Origin: Sipunculus nudus
Lineage: Eukaryota > Annelida > Sipuncula > Golfingiida > Sipunculidae
Assembly: GCA_026874595.1 (NCBI GenBank)
Contig: CM049306.1
Span: forward strand, 12,851,019 to 12,915,018
Direction of reading: 5' to 3'
DNA: 64,000 nucleotides
Below are positions 50,001 to 61,700 of this stretch, piece by piece. A program made the position numbers and the translations under genes. Each line of letters opens with the position of its first letter. Positions within the stretch are counted from its first letter, which is position 1. The notes beneath the pieces are model-generated. The model made no database searches. It worked only from the letters and a program-made list of their open reading frames with translations, and was not told where the DNA came from.

Positions 50001-53000
50001 TTCATAATTATTAAAAATCAGGTAGGCTATTTTAAAATTTAAAAAATATAGCAAAAAACAAAATGCCCTGTAGATTTATTACACAAGGAAAGAACTGATG
50101 AATACAGAGTTTCCTTTCATATTACATTCATTCAAACAACCTTTGGACAAATTGTTCAGAGTATACAATACCGCAGAATAGTGTTGCAGATAAAATGTCC
50201 ATATTAACTGCAGGGGGCCATTTGGTCTATGTGTTCAAATTCACAGTTCAATCAGCCTGAATTTTAATGTGGCATATTTAGGTAATTCTTCATGGTGCAC
50301 CAAGGGGTACAATTTCAGTTATCAATTAAATGTATAATTGGGATTTTCAACAAAGTAGATATTATCAATATCATTGTCCAAAATCATTAGTGGCAGATGT
50401 TAACACTGTGACCATATGATAAGAATAATATTAATTTTTAAGCTTTCAAGGTTTAATATGTGCAGGGAAAGGAATAATCCTTAAACCTGTCATTACGACC
50501 TTGGGTGAATCTCTGAGGTTCTCGCTAGATTTCTCCCTTTTACCTTTGCGTTAACCATGAAACTTTTGCTCCAAACTCCCAGTGCTTATACCACTTACGG
50601 CTACAACTTACTGTCATATGTTAACATCAAGTCGTGCTGCTTCATCTAGGCGAACTTATAAGTTTTCAAGTTTTGAGGAGGCTTAGTCAGGAAAGATTCA
50701 TCAAGATCTCACCAGTACCTTGCATAATACAAAATAATGTATAGAAAGTGAATGAAGTGCAGCCACTTCCCAGTCAGGGCCATTTTGAACCATATGTTAA
50801 TTGGGGGATCATTAATGCATCAATTTTTAATGTCTAAGGCAAAAAAGAATTTATTTTAGAAATATATATAAATATATTCTATATTTAGCAGAATTAAATT
50901 TGTTGTATATACTGAAAATGTCTGTTTAATACAAAGGTTAATGCAAGTGGTCATTAGAGTGATACATTTGTTTAATGTTTTGACCCATGGTCATACTCCT
51001 TTTTTGTACGTGTTTAATCCTTTTCATTTTTATAAAGGGTCCTCTGTGAACTCTTGCAAATTGATTTATAGGGCATCCCTTTACAGTTTGAAAAAAAAAT
51101 ACAAATAACTATCAATTATTTAATTTCAAAACGTATAACTTTGTCTCTTAAAGGTTTTGTTTGACACAAATATGAGGAGCAATATCAGTCTTCAGCAGTT
51201 CAGTAACTTGCACATTTGATATGTTTTGATCACATTTGACCAGTATCTTCAAGAGGTTTTAATAGAAAAAAATACCCACTTTTTTTATGCTATCTGCCAT
51301 TTAGTGTTGGGCTTTCAAAGACGATTGGCCCATAACATATGCTACTTATGTGCTAGGTTAATCTAGCACTGTTCCCTGTTGACTTTAGGGTATAACATGT
51401 TTCCTCAGCTCATGCATTAACAGAATTCTCTGTGGTTAAATGTGGATAGAGAACACAGCCCAGACATCTAACACTCTTCTGGTTTGAAAAGACAGGCACA
51501 AGACCTGAAGGCACAGTGCTCTCGGTTTGTCTCTCTTTGTCTGGGTCCAGCATTTTCATTGATCTTCAGTTTACAGAATTATAGCCCTTACTTCATGAAA
51601 CTAATGCAGTTTCCTAAGGCTGGATCTGAAGATGTTTATATCTTTAATGCAAAACTTTTTGTTTCCTCTAAATCAACTGCACAGCTGTGCCAGGAAATGA
51701 AATTTTAATGTTCTCAACATGATACAGACAAAGCTTGAACCAAGCGAATCTGATGGTAATTCTAGCTGATGATTGATTTTATCCAGTTTTTACTGCAAAT
51801 GGAACATGAATGATATTTCAAATCTAAAAAAATATAATATGTTTCCTCCTTGAATCCAAACCATTGGGGGAAACCATATTTATCAATTAAAACTTCAAGA
51901 AGGTGCCATTAAACTTAAATGTAAAAAATATGTGCAATAAAAAATATTAAAATTGACATTAAGCAAATGAATCAATTTTTATTTCAAAATTAAATAATAA
52001 AATATACCAAATATTTCGAGTTATGACAATGACAGTTCTCTTTTTTTTTCCAGATTTGTAATGTTACAGCACTGACTGAGACTATATGCACTGTGGTTAA
52101 GTGAAAAAGGCATTATTTACTAAGGAGGGGATAAATGATGGGGTCACATAGATTTCTCAGTTTGAATTTTTGTGGTGTGGAGATATTAGAAAATGAAAAG
52201 GAAAACCTTGTCATGTCAAGTGTGATAATGATAGAGGATAAAGGGATGAAGGAGGGCAGGCAGGTGCAACCAGAGCTATTCCCTCCAATTATAGCTTGGG
52301 CTTTTATTTCAGTACCCATTGGGTAACTGGCTGTTTTTCAGTTTAGATCATACTGCATTTATGTATAATCAGATATCAAACTTTTTGTGAAACAATTCTG
52401 TTTAATCATAGGGCCAGAAGTGAATTTGTTTGTATATGAATGGGGGCATTTATTTAAGTAACCTGGTTAGTAGGACTGAAGGGATATTCTGATGGCCTTT
52501 GTAACTGTGACACCAAAGAGCACAATGGGTTGACATGAACTTAATCAATACTGGATGTTCATACTGCCATCACTGACCCTTCATGGTCATGGGCTGTTGT
52601 GACCACTCTGCCATTATAACCAAGGTTTCAAATTGCTGGTTCCACTTGTCCTTTGTCATTAGTGATTCAATGTAAACCCTCGCCATGGGGGGGCATGGAT
52701 TCCTTGTATGCACCCTTGGAGATGTTGGAAGTGATTCTCTCCCAACTTGATCCCTACCCACAGTCACCCCTTGTGAAAAGTAACAATGTTTTGTGGTTAT
52801 AGACATAATATACAGTATAGATGAAAAGATGATGTGGCTAAAGGTCACCTAGTGCTCTGTGACTAAGATGAATATTAGTCATAGCATTGAGAGAATTGGT
52901 ATGAATTAGTCCAGTAGTACTGAACTGATCAGTTACTATTTCACCTGTATTCAGTGAAAAAATGTTGAAAGGTTTTCATTTGATTCCTAAACAAACTGTA

Positions 53001-53889
53001 ACTATATAATTTGTCATTCCACAGGTGGAGATCGTCCTAGCTGATAAAGCACATTTGGCTGACAGGAAAGTGATAAAAAAATACATTTCATGACAGATAA
53101 TCCCTCAGTCATTTGGATATTGGATTATACCAAGGGTTAAAGGCATAAGAGGTTTATATCCTTGGAAATCTTGTGCCCTGCACACTATTCAACTGTAGTA
53201 GCCATGTTGCTATGTTAAGGTCCTTTACAAATACCCAGGTATCCTGACAGATCAGTGATATGATCTAGACAACACCTTTTATCTAGCACTAAAATACAAG
53301 AGAATGATTTAATCAGTAAAAAAAATACATATTCTCTCAAAGAAAATATGAATGGCCGGCAGGTGTGAAGTCCATGACAAAATGTGCTTGAATGCAGAGT
53401 ACTCAAGGATATTGGTTGCTAATTAAGCCTGATCTTTGCTGAATAAATCCAAGTTTTATGTTATTATGCTAGAATAGAACAAAAAAAAGTTAAATTATAT
53501 ATATAGATATATATTTGGGGATATTACATTGCAATCTAAAGCTTAAGTGTGAATCGTAATATGAAATCAATATGAATTATGAAATCAATAAGTTATGTAT
53601 GTAGTTACAGTATACCAGCCCCACCTCAGCAGACCAAGAAAGTATAAATTTAGTAAAAGTTATTACATGCTGTACAAATTAAATCCTATACTGATTATGT
53701 AAGCCAGTATGAGTTATGTAAAATTACAGTATTCTCATGCTATATTGGATTATAACTAGGGATGATCTATACAATATATAGATCTCAATGATTATTACAT
53801 GTGCATACACGTATAGATCTAAATTCACTTTTATGATTTTTAGGTAACTGTGTGTTAAAGAAAACCTGTATTTTAAGTTTTATAAATTT
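47046..53889. other. Long non-coding region with simple repeats
   Basis: About 6.8 kb of mostly unique AT-rich DNA. Simple tracts are a G-rich run at 48271-48294 and a (TG)n run at 49431-49449. Open frames up to about 90 residues (for example 52570-52848 minus) show no recognisable domain. No RNA gene or known repeat terminus was seen. Confidence 0.45.
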
Positions 53890-56800
53890 TTAGCTCGGCT
53901 GACTATAAGTCAAATGAGCTATAGTCGTGGTCCATTGTCTGTCATCCATCCGTTTGTCCTTCCTGCCATCCGTCTGTAAGACAGGCATGTTTCCACACCG
54001 TTAGACCTAGGAATCCAAAATTTGGCATAATGTAAGATGTCCATAAAATCTACTACCAAACCAAAAACTGGGTCACTAGGGACTTTTTTTAAGGAATAAC
54101 TTCCATTGAAAACCTATTATCACACTTTAGGACTGCCTAATATCAAAACCACTCATCTGTTTTTCTTAATATTTATCAGAAGTATTCTCCTATATATTTC
54201 CTATATACATGCCAGAAAATAAGCCTGTAAAGTGTAATTTCGTTAAGTTATGGGCCCGAACATAATGGACTTTGTAAAAAATCAGGAAAAATATTTGCTC
54301 ACTTAACATGAAAATTTTGATGCTAGTGAATTTTTTTTCAAGTATATACCTTTGTTTAATTAAGATTGAGTTGTTTACCCAAAATAAGATCTGAATTTTG
54401 TAAATTTTTAAAGTTTTTAGCATAAAAATAAAATCAGTACCTAAAATTTTGCCCAACTTTGACCATGGCAAGTTTTTTTCCTGTGAGTACTGTTAATTTA
54501 ATTTTCACAGCATGTTATGTAAGCCTGTATGAGCAAGTAAGTATTTAATTTGTTTAAATCTGAAATTTGAAAATAAAAGCTTGAAAATTAGGCTAGTTGT
54601 ATCTGCCAAAACAAAGTTTTGCAGATACTATGTTTTTGACCGGGTTCTGCTGCTGCCAGTGCGTTCATTTCCGGAGAACTCCTCAGAATCCTCTGAGACT
54701 ACTGGACTGATTTTTCCAAAAGTTACACCAATTATTTGGTCACATGTGAACTGGTGCCTAACCAGAGTTGACCTCTGACCTTTCCTTTCAGCCCAGCGTC
54801 CATTTGTGCGTCTGTTTTCACACATAAACCCTCATATCTCGGGAACTGTTTGACTGATCAGGAGATAAATTTTGTACAAATGTAGTCCCTTGGATAGTTT
54901 TATAACATACGCAAAACTGGTGGCACCACCTGCATCCATTTTTGCACAGCGTCCGTCTGTTTGTCTGCCGTGGGATAATATCATTCATATCTCTGTAGTG
55001 GTTTGACATATCTGCCTAAAATTTTGCAGTTTTATACATCCTGGACAGCTGTCTTGATTTTATGACAGGCGGCGCCACTTACATTCACTTTCACACTGTA
55101 GACATCCGAGCTCATATCTCAGGAACCCTTTGACAGATTGGGCCAAAATTTTGCATGTGTATAGTTCTCATATGGCTGTTTATCATACACAAAACTGGAG
55201 GGGCCACCTGCAACCATTTTTGCACAGCGTCTGTCTGTTTGTCTGCTGTTGGCTAAAATCACTCATATCTCTGTAGTAGTTTGACATAATCTGCCTAAAA
55301 ATTGTGCGTGTTTATACATCTTGGATAGCCTTCTCAATTTTGTTGGCAGGTGGCACCACCTACATAACGCTGCAGACACTCAGGCTTATATCTGAGGACT
55401 GGTTGGACATATCCCCCTGAAATTTTGCATGTGTATAGATCTCACATAGCTCTTAATCCAACACAAAATTGGTGACGCCAACTGCCAACATTTTTGCATA
55501 AAGTCCTTCTGTTTGTCTGCTGTGGGATAAAATCACTCATACATGTAGTGGTTTGACTTTTCTGCCTAAAATTTTGCATATGTATACAACTTGGACAGCT
55601 TTCTGGATTTGTAGTAGGTGGCACAACCTACATACACATTTCGGCTGCAGACTTCCATGCTTACATGTAACACAACTCACTCTATTTCCCCTTGCCACTC
55701 AATCCATGCCTCACTTCACCTGTTCCACTCTGATTTTGGGGGATACTTGTAGTCGCTCGTGGACTACCCATATTCTAGTTATTGAATTTTTTCTTGAGGC
55801 TCTGCTGCAGTCACTTGCTTTGTCCAGATGCAGGCAGCTCACTCCTGGTCACTGGAAGTCAGCTATGCCAGGGTTCCTGATTTGTTACAGTCACTGGGGG
55901 AGATTCCCTGCTGTGACAGGTGTACAGTTCTCATATCACCCCCCCCCCCCCCACACACACACACACAAACACATACACACACACCCCTCAGTGAATATAT
56001 AAATTTGTATTTGTATGCATGATGTGGTGTTATATCATAAGATTGAGATTTATGATAATGCAATTTAGAATTATGAATCAAATATTCAGATATATATGTT
56101 ATATTGTATATATGTATAGAAATATAAACTTAAAATAAAAAAAATGAGGATCTAATACAAACATGTGTTCATTGATTTCCAGCCTCAGCAGAATTGGAGA
56201 GCAGGCTTTGTTTTCCCTGAATGTATATGCAGAAGTGTTGTTTATCAGCCCCCCACCCCCCCACCCCCCACCCCCCCTCTGCTGCCATAGATTCATTTGC
56301 ACTTTTACACTGGGACATTAGTTTTTATTGCAAATGTATACAATTTATTTAATTTAAACAATAATTGGATTATTAATAAATTAAGATCTAATTGAAACAT
56401 ATTCTTGCCTCAGGAGAATGGAACATAAAGTGATCAACTGTGTCTGTCCATCATCTCTCCATTATCATTAAATATATATACATGTATATTAATTATAAAA
56501 TTTGTCCTATGAGCATTGTTGAAATAACATCTATATGCTGTAAGTGTATTGATTTAAGCAATTAAAAGTCTGAAATTTGAAAGCAACTTTTATATTCAGT
56601 TGTGTAATATTGCAGATGTAATACTTTAAAAAAAAATTGATATAATAACAGAAATTACAAAATAATTAAAACTTCATATTTTATCAGCTTTGTTTGTCTA
56701 CCAGTCTGTCTGTCCTTTTCTTAAATATTAAGTAATTGCGAATGAACTATTTTATCCTGTAAGCATAGTTGAATGAAGTGAAAATTCTATGTATATACAC

Positions 56801-57240
56801 TATTATAATACATAGATGTTGCAACTCCCATCATTCCATGCCCCCCCCCCCCACCAACATCAAGTCCTTATATCTGCAGACTGGGGACATTAGTTATATT
56901 TCAACTATATACATTTTATAAAAATAAAAGATACATATATTTAATAATATATTATAAAAGAATAGATCCAAATAAGCAAATGTGCCAATAATCATGGTAA
57001 TATATTCATCTTTTATTCACAAACTGCTCACATGCTTCAATTTTAACATTAAGGAATGCATGGTTTGGTCACAAAATATTATTTGCAACACTTTTTTACT
57101 CATCAGTGCAAACCAATCATGTCAACAAGCCATGGCCTATATTACCTTTTCCTCTTAGACTTTATCTCAATTTGATATTATTTTAGATTTTTACCTTCAA
57201 GGTCAACTTCAGCTGAGCACAGTGACTCATGGGTCCCTTG
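53890..57240 (+). mobile_element. Family S element (copy 5, long subfamily) carrying a family-P insertion
   Basis: The 5' hairpin is at 53892-53920, then ATAGTCGTGGTCCATTGTC. The body matches copy 4 throughout: 53890-54596 with 38618-39321, and 55779-57240 with 39322-41055. It ends CAGTGACTCATGGGTCCC then TTG at 57240. Long C runs occur at about 55938-55952, 56249-56277 and 56840-56853. Without the insertion it would be about 2.2 kb. Non-coding. Confidence 0.8.
54597..55778 (+). mobile_element. Family P Helitron-like element (copy B, with empty-site counterpart)
   Basis: 1182 bp in the same orientation as its host element. The 5' end is TTGTATCTGCCAAAACAAAG then TTTTGCAGATAC, a near-perfect hairpin. 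The 3' end is TAGTCGCTCGTGGACTACCC then ATATTCTAG, directly before T. Cores are diverged (GGTGGCACCACC near 54920, GGCGGCGCCACT near 55070, GGTGGCACCACC near 55350). Family-S copy 4 has the unoccupied site at 39321|39322 (GGTTAG|TTAATG). Confidence 0.8.
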
Positions 57241-58137
57241 TTTTTCTCTCTAAGAAATGCCTATTATCATAATGTGACACTGAGTGAAACTTTTTGTTGA
57301 ACCTCCAACAATACTAAGCATCCACTCTGATAAAGCTGAAATATATTAGCTCCTAAGTGTGCTAGACATCATAACTCCAAAAAACATGGTTTTAATGAAC
57401 TCCTCCAGAACTACAGATGGCACATATTCATGGTCCTAGCTTGTCAATATGGACTTCATGACTGCAAATATCCAAGGTCCTGACTCCTCAACATGTTGCA
57501 ACTGCAAATAACCAATTTCCTTTCTCATCAAATGTCATAACTGCAAATATCCAAGTTCCTAACATATATATCCTATAAACATATTGTAAACTGCAAGTGT
57601 CTAAGCTCCTTACACATGGATATCATTTCATTACTGCAGATGTCAAAAGAACAATACCTTCTGCACTTCTTCACACGAACATTTAATGTAAACACATGGT
57701 TCCCTTTGATATTGCTATCACAAAGGCCATAAGGACATCCCTTAATTTCTGTTCCATGCACTGACCCGGATAATTTATAATCAGATCACCTATTCTCATC
57801 CCATTATTGGAACAAAATTGTTTAGAACAGTTTTACCCATAATTTCACTTTTATTGGCCATAACTTCTCAGTGGTCTGATTCTTGGCCCTGTGCAAGAAC
57901 TAGTGTAATTGGACCAACGAAGAGTGGGTGTCCCATGTTTGAAACATATTTTGCAGCTGGATGCACAATTTTATACCATGCACTCATTGATCTAATTTCA
58001 ATACTTTTCGATGAGAAAGCCCTGGTGGTGAGACCCAGAAAATCTTGCTATACAAAGCAGTGGTTACCACCAGGAATATCTGAGATAACTGCAGTGTATA
58101 ACCACTAGCATAAATCCTAGACAGGATCAGAATCCCC
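57241..58137. other. Non-coding stretch with degenerate short tandem repeat
   Basis: Between about 57400 and 57650 phrases like AACTGCAAATATCCAAGTTC and TCCTTA recur with roughly 50-60-bp spacing, a decayed minisatellite. Sequence near 57870-57920 (GGTCTGATTCTTGGCCCTGT) matches 23870-23905 in inverse orientation. No gene is supported. Confidence 0.45.
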
Positions 58138-58701
58138 CCGAAACTCCCCAAGATGATAAAAATCTTCCCCAACAGTATGCACAGCACGATACACTGTGAC
58201 AGCTCATCCTCAGATCCCTTTCTAATCAACAATGGTGTGAAAGAAAGCCTGTGTCCTCTCTCCCACTCACTTTGGCATCAACTTCTCCTTGATGTTATCA
58301 CATGGCTTTGATTCTTGCTATGATGGTATCTGTCTTCACAAGAAGTGATCTGAACCTGCTCAACCTTGTTTGGCTGTGAGCATAGACCAAAGTGTTTTAA
58401 GTGCTTATGAACATTTCTGTTATCAAACAATACTGCACTGACAGGTCAAATGAAGAAAGCCCTACAGAGACTAATTTACTTCTTCTTTCATGCCTGCAGT
58501 AACTTTGGACTGACAATCAGTCTCAAAATGACTAATATCATAGGCCAGCATGTTAGCAGTGACCACAACCTAGAAGTGTTGGAAAAGTTCACCCACCTGG
58601 ACTCAACTATCTGCAGCAAAATGTCACTTGACAATGAATTTCATGAGTGGATACGTAAGACTGCAGGGATGATGGAATGTCTGAACAAAACAGTGTGGTA
58701 A
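58138..58701 (+). pseudogene. LINE reverse transcriptase fragment, inactivated
   Basis: Translated pieces match the RT of non-LTR retrotransposons in order: PKLPKMIKIFPNSMH then SSSSDPFLINNGVKESLCPL (family pattern: F...NGVKQGCVLAP) in the frame from 58138; FTRSDLNLLNL after a frameshift; LLSNNTALTGQMKKALQRLI; SNFGLTISLKMTNIIGQ; LEVLEKFTHLDSTICSKMSL; and finally GMMECLNKTVW before a stop. Frameshifts and stops separate them. The FADD catalytic box reads SNN (58423-58431), so both catalytic aspartates are lost. The 5' part of the element and everything after the VW motif are missing. The fragment runs straight into the satellite. Clade (RTE-, CR1- or Jockey-like) not assigned. Confidence 0.75.
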
Positions 58702-61700
58702 AAGCCAAGCTGACTTGAAGGGATGAAGGAATGTCTGAACAAGGTGTGGTAGAACCCAAGTAAAGGATAATGGCATATCTGAAAAAGAAGGTGATTTAGA
58801 ACCCAAGCTAATTTGCAAAGTCAGGTTTGATGGTATGCCTGAACAAGAAGGTGTGGTAGAACCCAAGCTGACTTGCAAGGATGATGGCATATCTTAACAA
58901 GAAGGTGTGGTAGAACCCAAGCTGACTTGCAAGGATGATGGCAAGAAGGTTTGTTAGAACCAAAGCTGTAAGGATGACGGCATGTCTGAGCAAAGTAAGG
59001 TAGAACCCAAGTAAAGGATGATGGCATATCTGAACAAGAAGGCGTGGTAGAACCCAAGTTGATTGCAAGGCTGATTGCATGTCTGAGCAAAGTAAGGCAG
59101 AACCCAAGTAAAGGATGATGGCATATCTGAACCAGAAGGTGTGGTAGAACCCAAGCTGATTTGCAAGAATGATTGCATGTCTGAGCAAAGTAATGCAGAA
59201 CTCAAGTAAAAGATAATGGCATATCTGAACAAGAAGGTGTGGTAGAACCCAAGCTGACTTGCAAGGATGATGGCATGTCTGAGTAAAGTAAGGTAAAACC
59301 CAAGTCAAGGATAATGGCATATCTAAACAAGAAGGTTTGGTAGAACCAAAGCTGATTGCAAGGATGATGGCATGTCTGAGCAAAGTAAGGCAGAACGCAA
59401 GTAAAGGATAATGGCATATCTGAACAAGAAGGTGTGGTAGAACCGAAGCTGACTTGCAGGGATGATGGCCTGTCTGAGCAAGGTGTGGTGGAACCCAAGC
59501 TGACTTGCGGGGATGATGGCATGTCTGAGCAATAAGGTGTGGTAGAACTCAAACTGACTTGCAGGGATGATGGCATGTCTAAGCAAGGTGTGGTAGAATC
59601 CAAGCTGACTTGCCGGGATGATGGCATGTCTGAACAAGAAGGTGTGGTAGAACCCAAGCTGACTTGCAGGGAAGATGGCATGTCTGAACAAGAAGCTGTG
59701 GTAGAGCCCAAGTAAAGGATAATGGCATATCTGAACAAGAAGGTGTGGTAGAACCCAAGCTGTCTTGCAAGGATGATGGCATGTCTGAGCAAAGTAAGGT
59801 AGAACCGAAGTGAAGGATGATGGCATATCTGAACATGAAGGTGTGGTAGAACCCAAGCTGACTGCAATGATGATGGCATGTCTGAGCAAAGTAAGGTAGA
59901 TCCCAAGTAAAGGATAATGGCATATCTGAACAAGAAGGTGTGGTAGAACCTAAGCTGATTGCAAGGATGATGGCATGTCTGACTAAAGTAAGGTAGAACC
60001 CAAGTAAAGGATAATGGCATATCTGAACAAGAATGTGTGGTAGAACCCAAGTTGATTTGCAAGGACGATTGCATGTCTGAGCAAAGTAAGGCAAACCCCA
60101 AGTAAAGGATAATGGCATGTCTGACCAAGAAGGTGTGGTAGAACCCAAGCTGACTGCAATGATGATGGCATGTCTGATTAAAGTAAGGTAGAACCCAAGT
60201 AAATTAAAATGGCATATCTGAACCAGAAGGTGTGGTAGAACCCAAGCTGTCTTGCAAGGATGATGGCATGTCTGAGCAAAGTAAGGTAGAACCCAAATTA
60301 AGGATAATGGCATTTCTGAACAAGAAGGTGTGGTAGAACCCAAGTAAAGGATAATGGCATATCTGAACAAGAATGTGTGGTAGAACCCAAGCTGACTTGC
60401 AGGGAATATGGCATGTCTGAACAAGATGTGGTAGAGCCCAAGTAAAGGATAATGGCATATCTGAACAAGAAGGTGTGGTAGAACCCAAGCTGTCTTGCAA
60501 GGATGATGGCATGTCTGAGCATAGTAAGGTAGAACCCAAGTAAAGGATGATGACATATCTGAACAAGAAGGTGTGGTAGAACCCAAGCTGACTGCAATGA
60601 TGATGGCATGTCTGAGCAAAGTAAGGTAGATCCCAAGTAAAGGATAATGGCATACCTGAACAAGAAGGTGTGGTAGAACCCAAGCTGATTGCAAGGACGA
60701 TGGCATGTCTGAGCAAAGTAAGGCAGAACCCAAGTAAAGGATAATGGCATATCTGAACAAGAAGGTGTGGTAGAACCCAAGCTGATTGCGAGGATGATGG
60801 CATGTCTGACTAAAGTAAGGTAGAACCCAAGTAAATTAAAATGGCATATCTGAACCAGAAGGTGTAGTAGAACCCAAGCTGTCTTGCAAGGATGATGGCA
60901 TGTCTGAGCAAAGTAAGGTAGAACCCAAGTAAAGGATAATGGCATATCTGAACAAGAAGGTGTGGTAGAACCCAAGCCGTCTTGCAAGGATGATGGCATG
61001 TCTGAGCAAAGTAAGGTAGAACCCAAGAAAAGGATGATGACATATCTGAACAAGAAGGTGTGGTAGAACCCAAGCTGACTGCAATGTTGATGGCATGTCT
61101 GAGCAAAGTAAGGTAGATCCCAAGTAAAGGATAATGGCATATCTGAACAAGAAGGTGTGGTAGAACCTAAGCTGATTGCAAGGATGATGGCATGTCTGAC
61201 TAAAGTAAGGTAGAACCCAAGTAAAGGATAATGGCATATCTGAACAAGAATGTGTTGTAGAACCCAAGCTGATTTGCAAGGATGATTGCATGTCTGAGCA
61301 AAGTAAGGCAAAACCCAAGTAAAGGATAATGGCATATCTGACCAAGAAGGTGTGGTAGAACCCAAGCTGATTGCAAGGATGATGACATGTCTGACTAAAG
61401 TAAGGTAGAACCCAAGTAAATTAAAATGGCATATCTGAACCAGAAGGTGTGGTAGAACCCAAGCTGTCTTGCAAGGATGATGGCATGTCTGAGCAAAGTA
61501 AAGTAGAACCCAAATTAAGGATAATGGCATTTCTGAACAAGAAGGTGTGGTAGAACCCAAGTAAAGGATAATGGCATATCTGAACAAGAATGTGTGGTAG
61601 AACCCAAGCTGACTTGCAGGAAATATGGCATGTCTGAACAAGATGTGGTAGAGCCCAAGTAAAGGATAATGGCATATCTGAACAAGAAGGTGTGGTAGAA

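Noticed and set aside
57818-58108. 96-codon open frame just before the LINE fragment
   Set aside because: The sequence does not resemble the upstream part of a LINE RT, and part of it matches a degenerate repeat near 23880.
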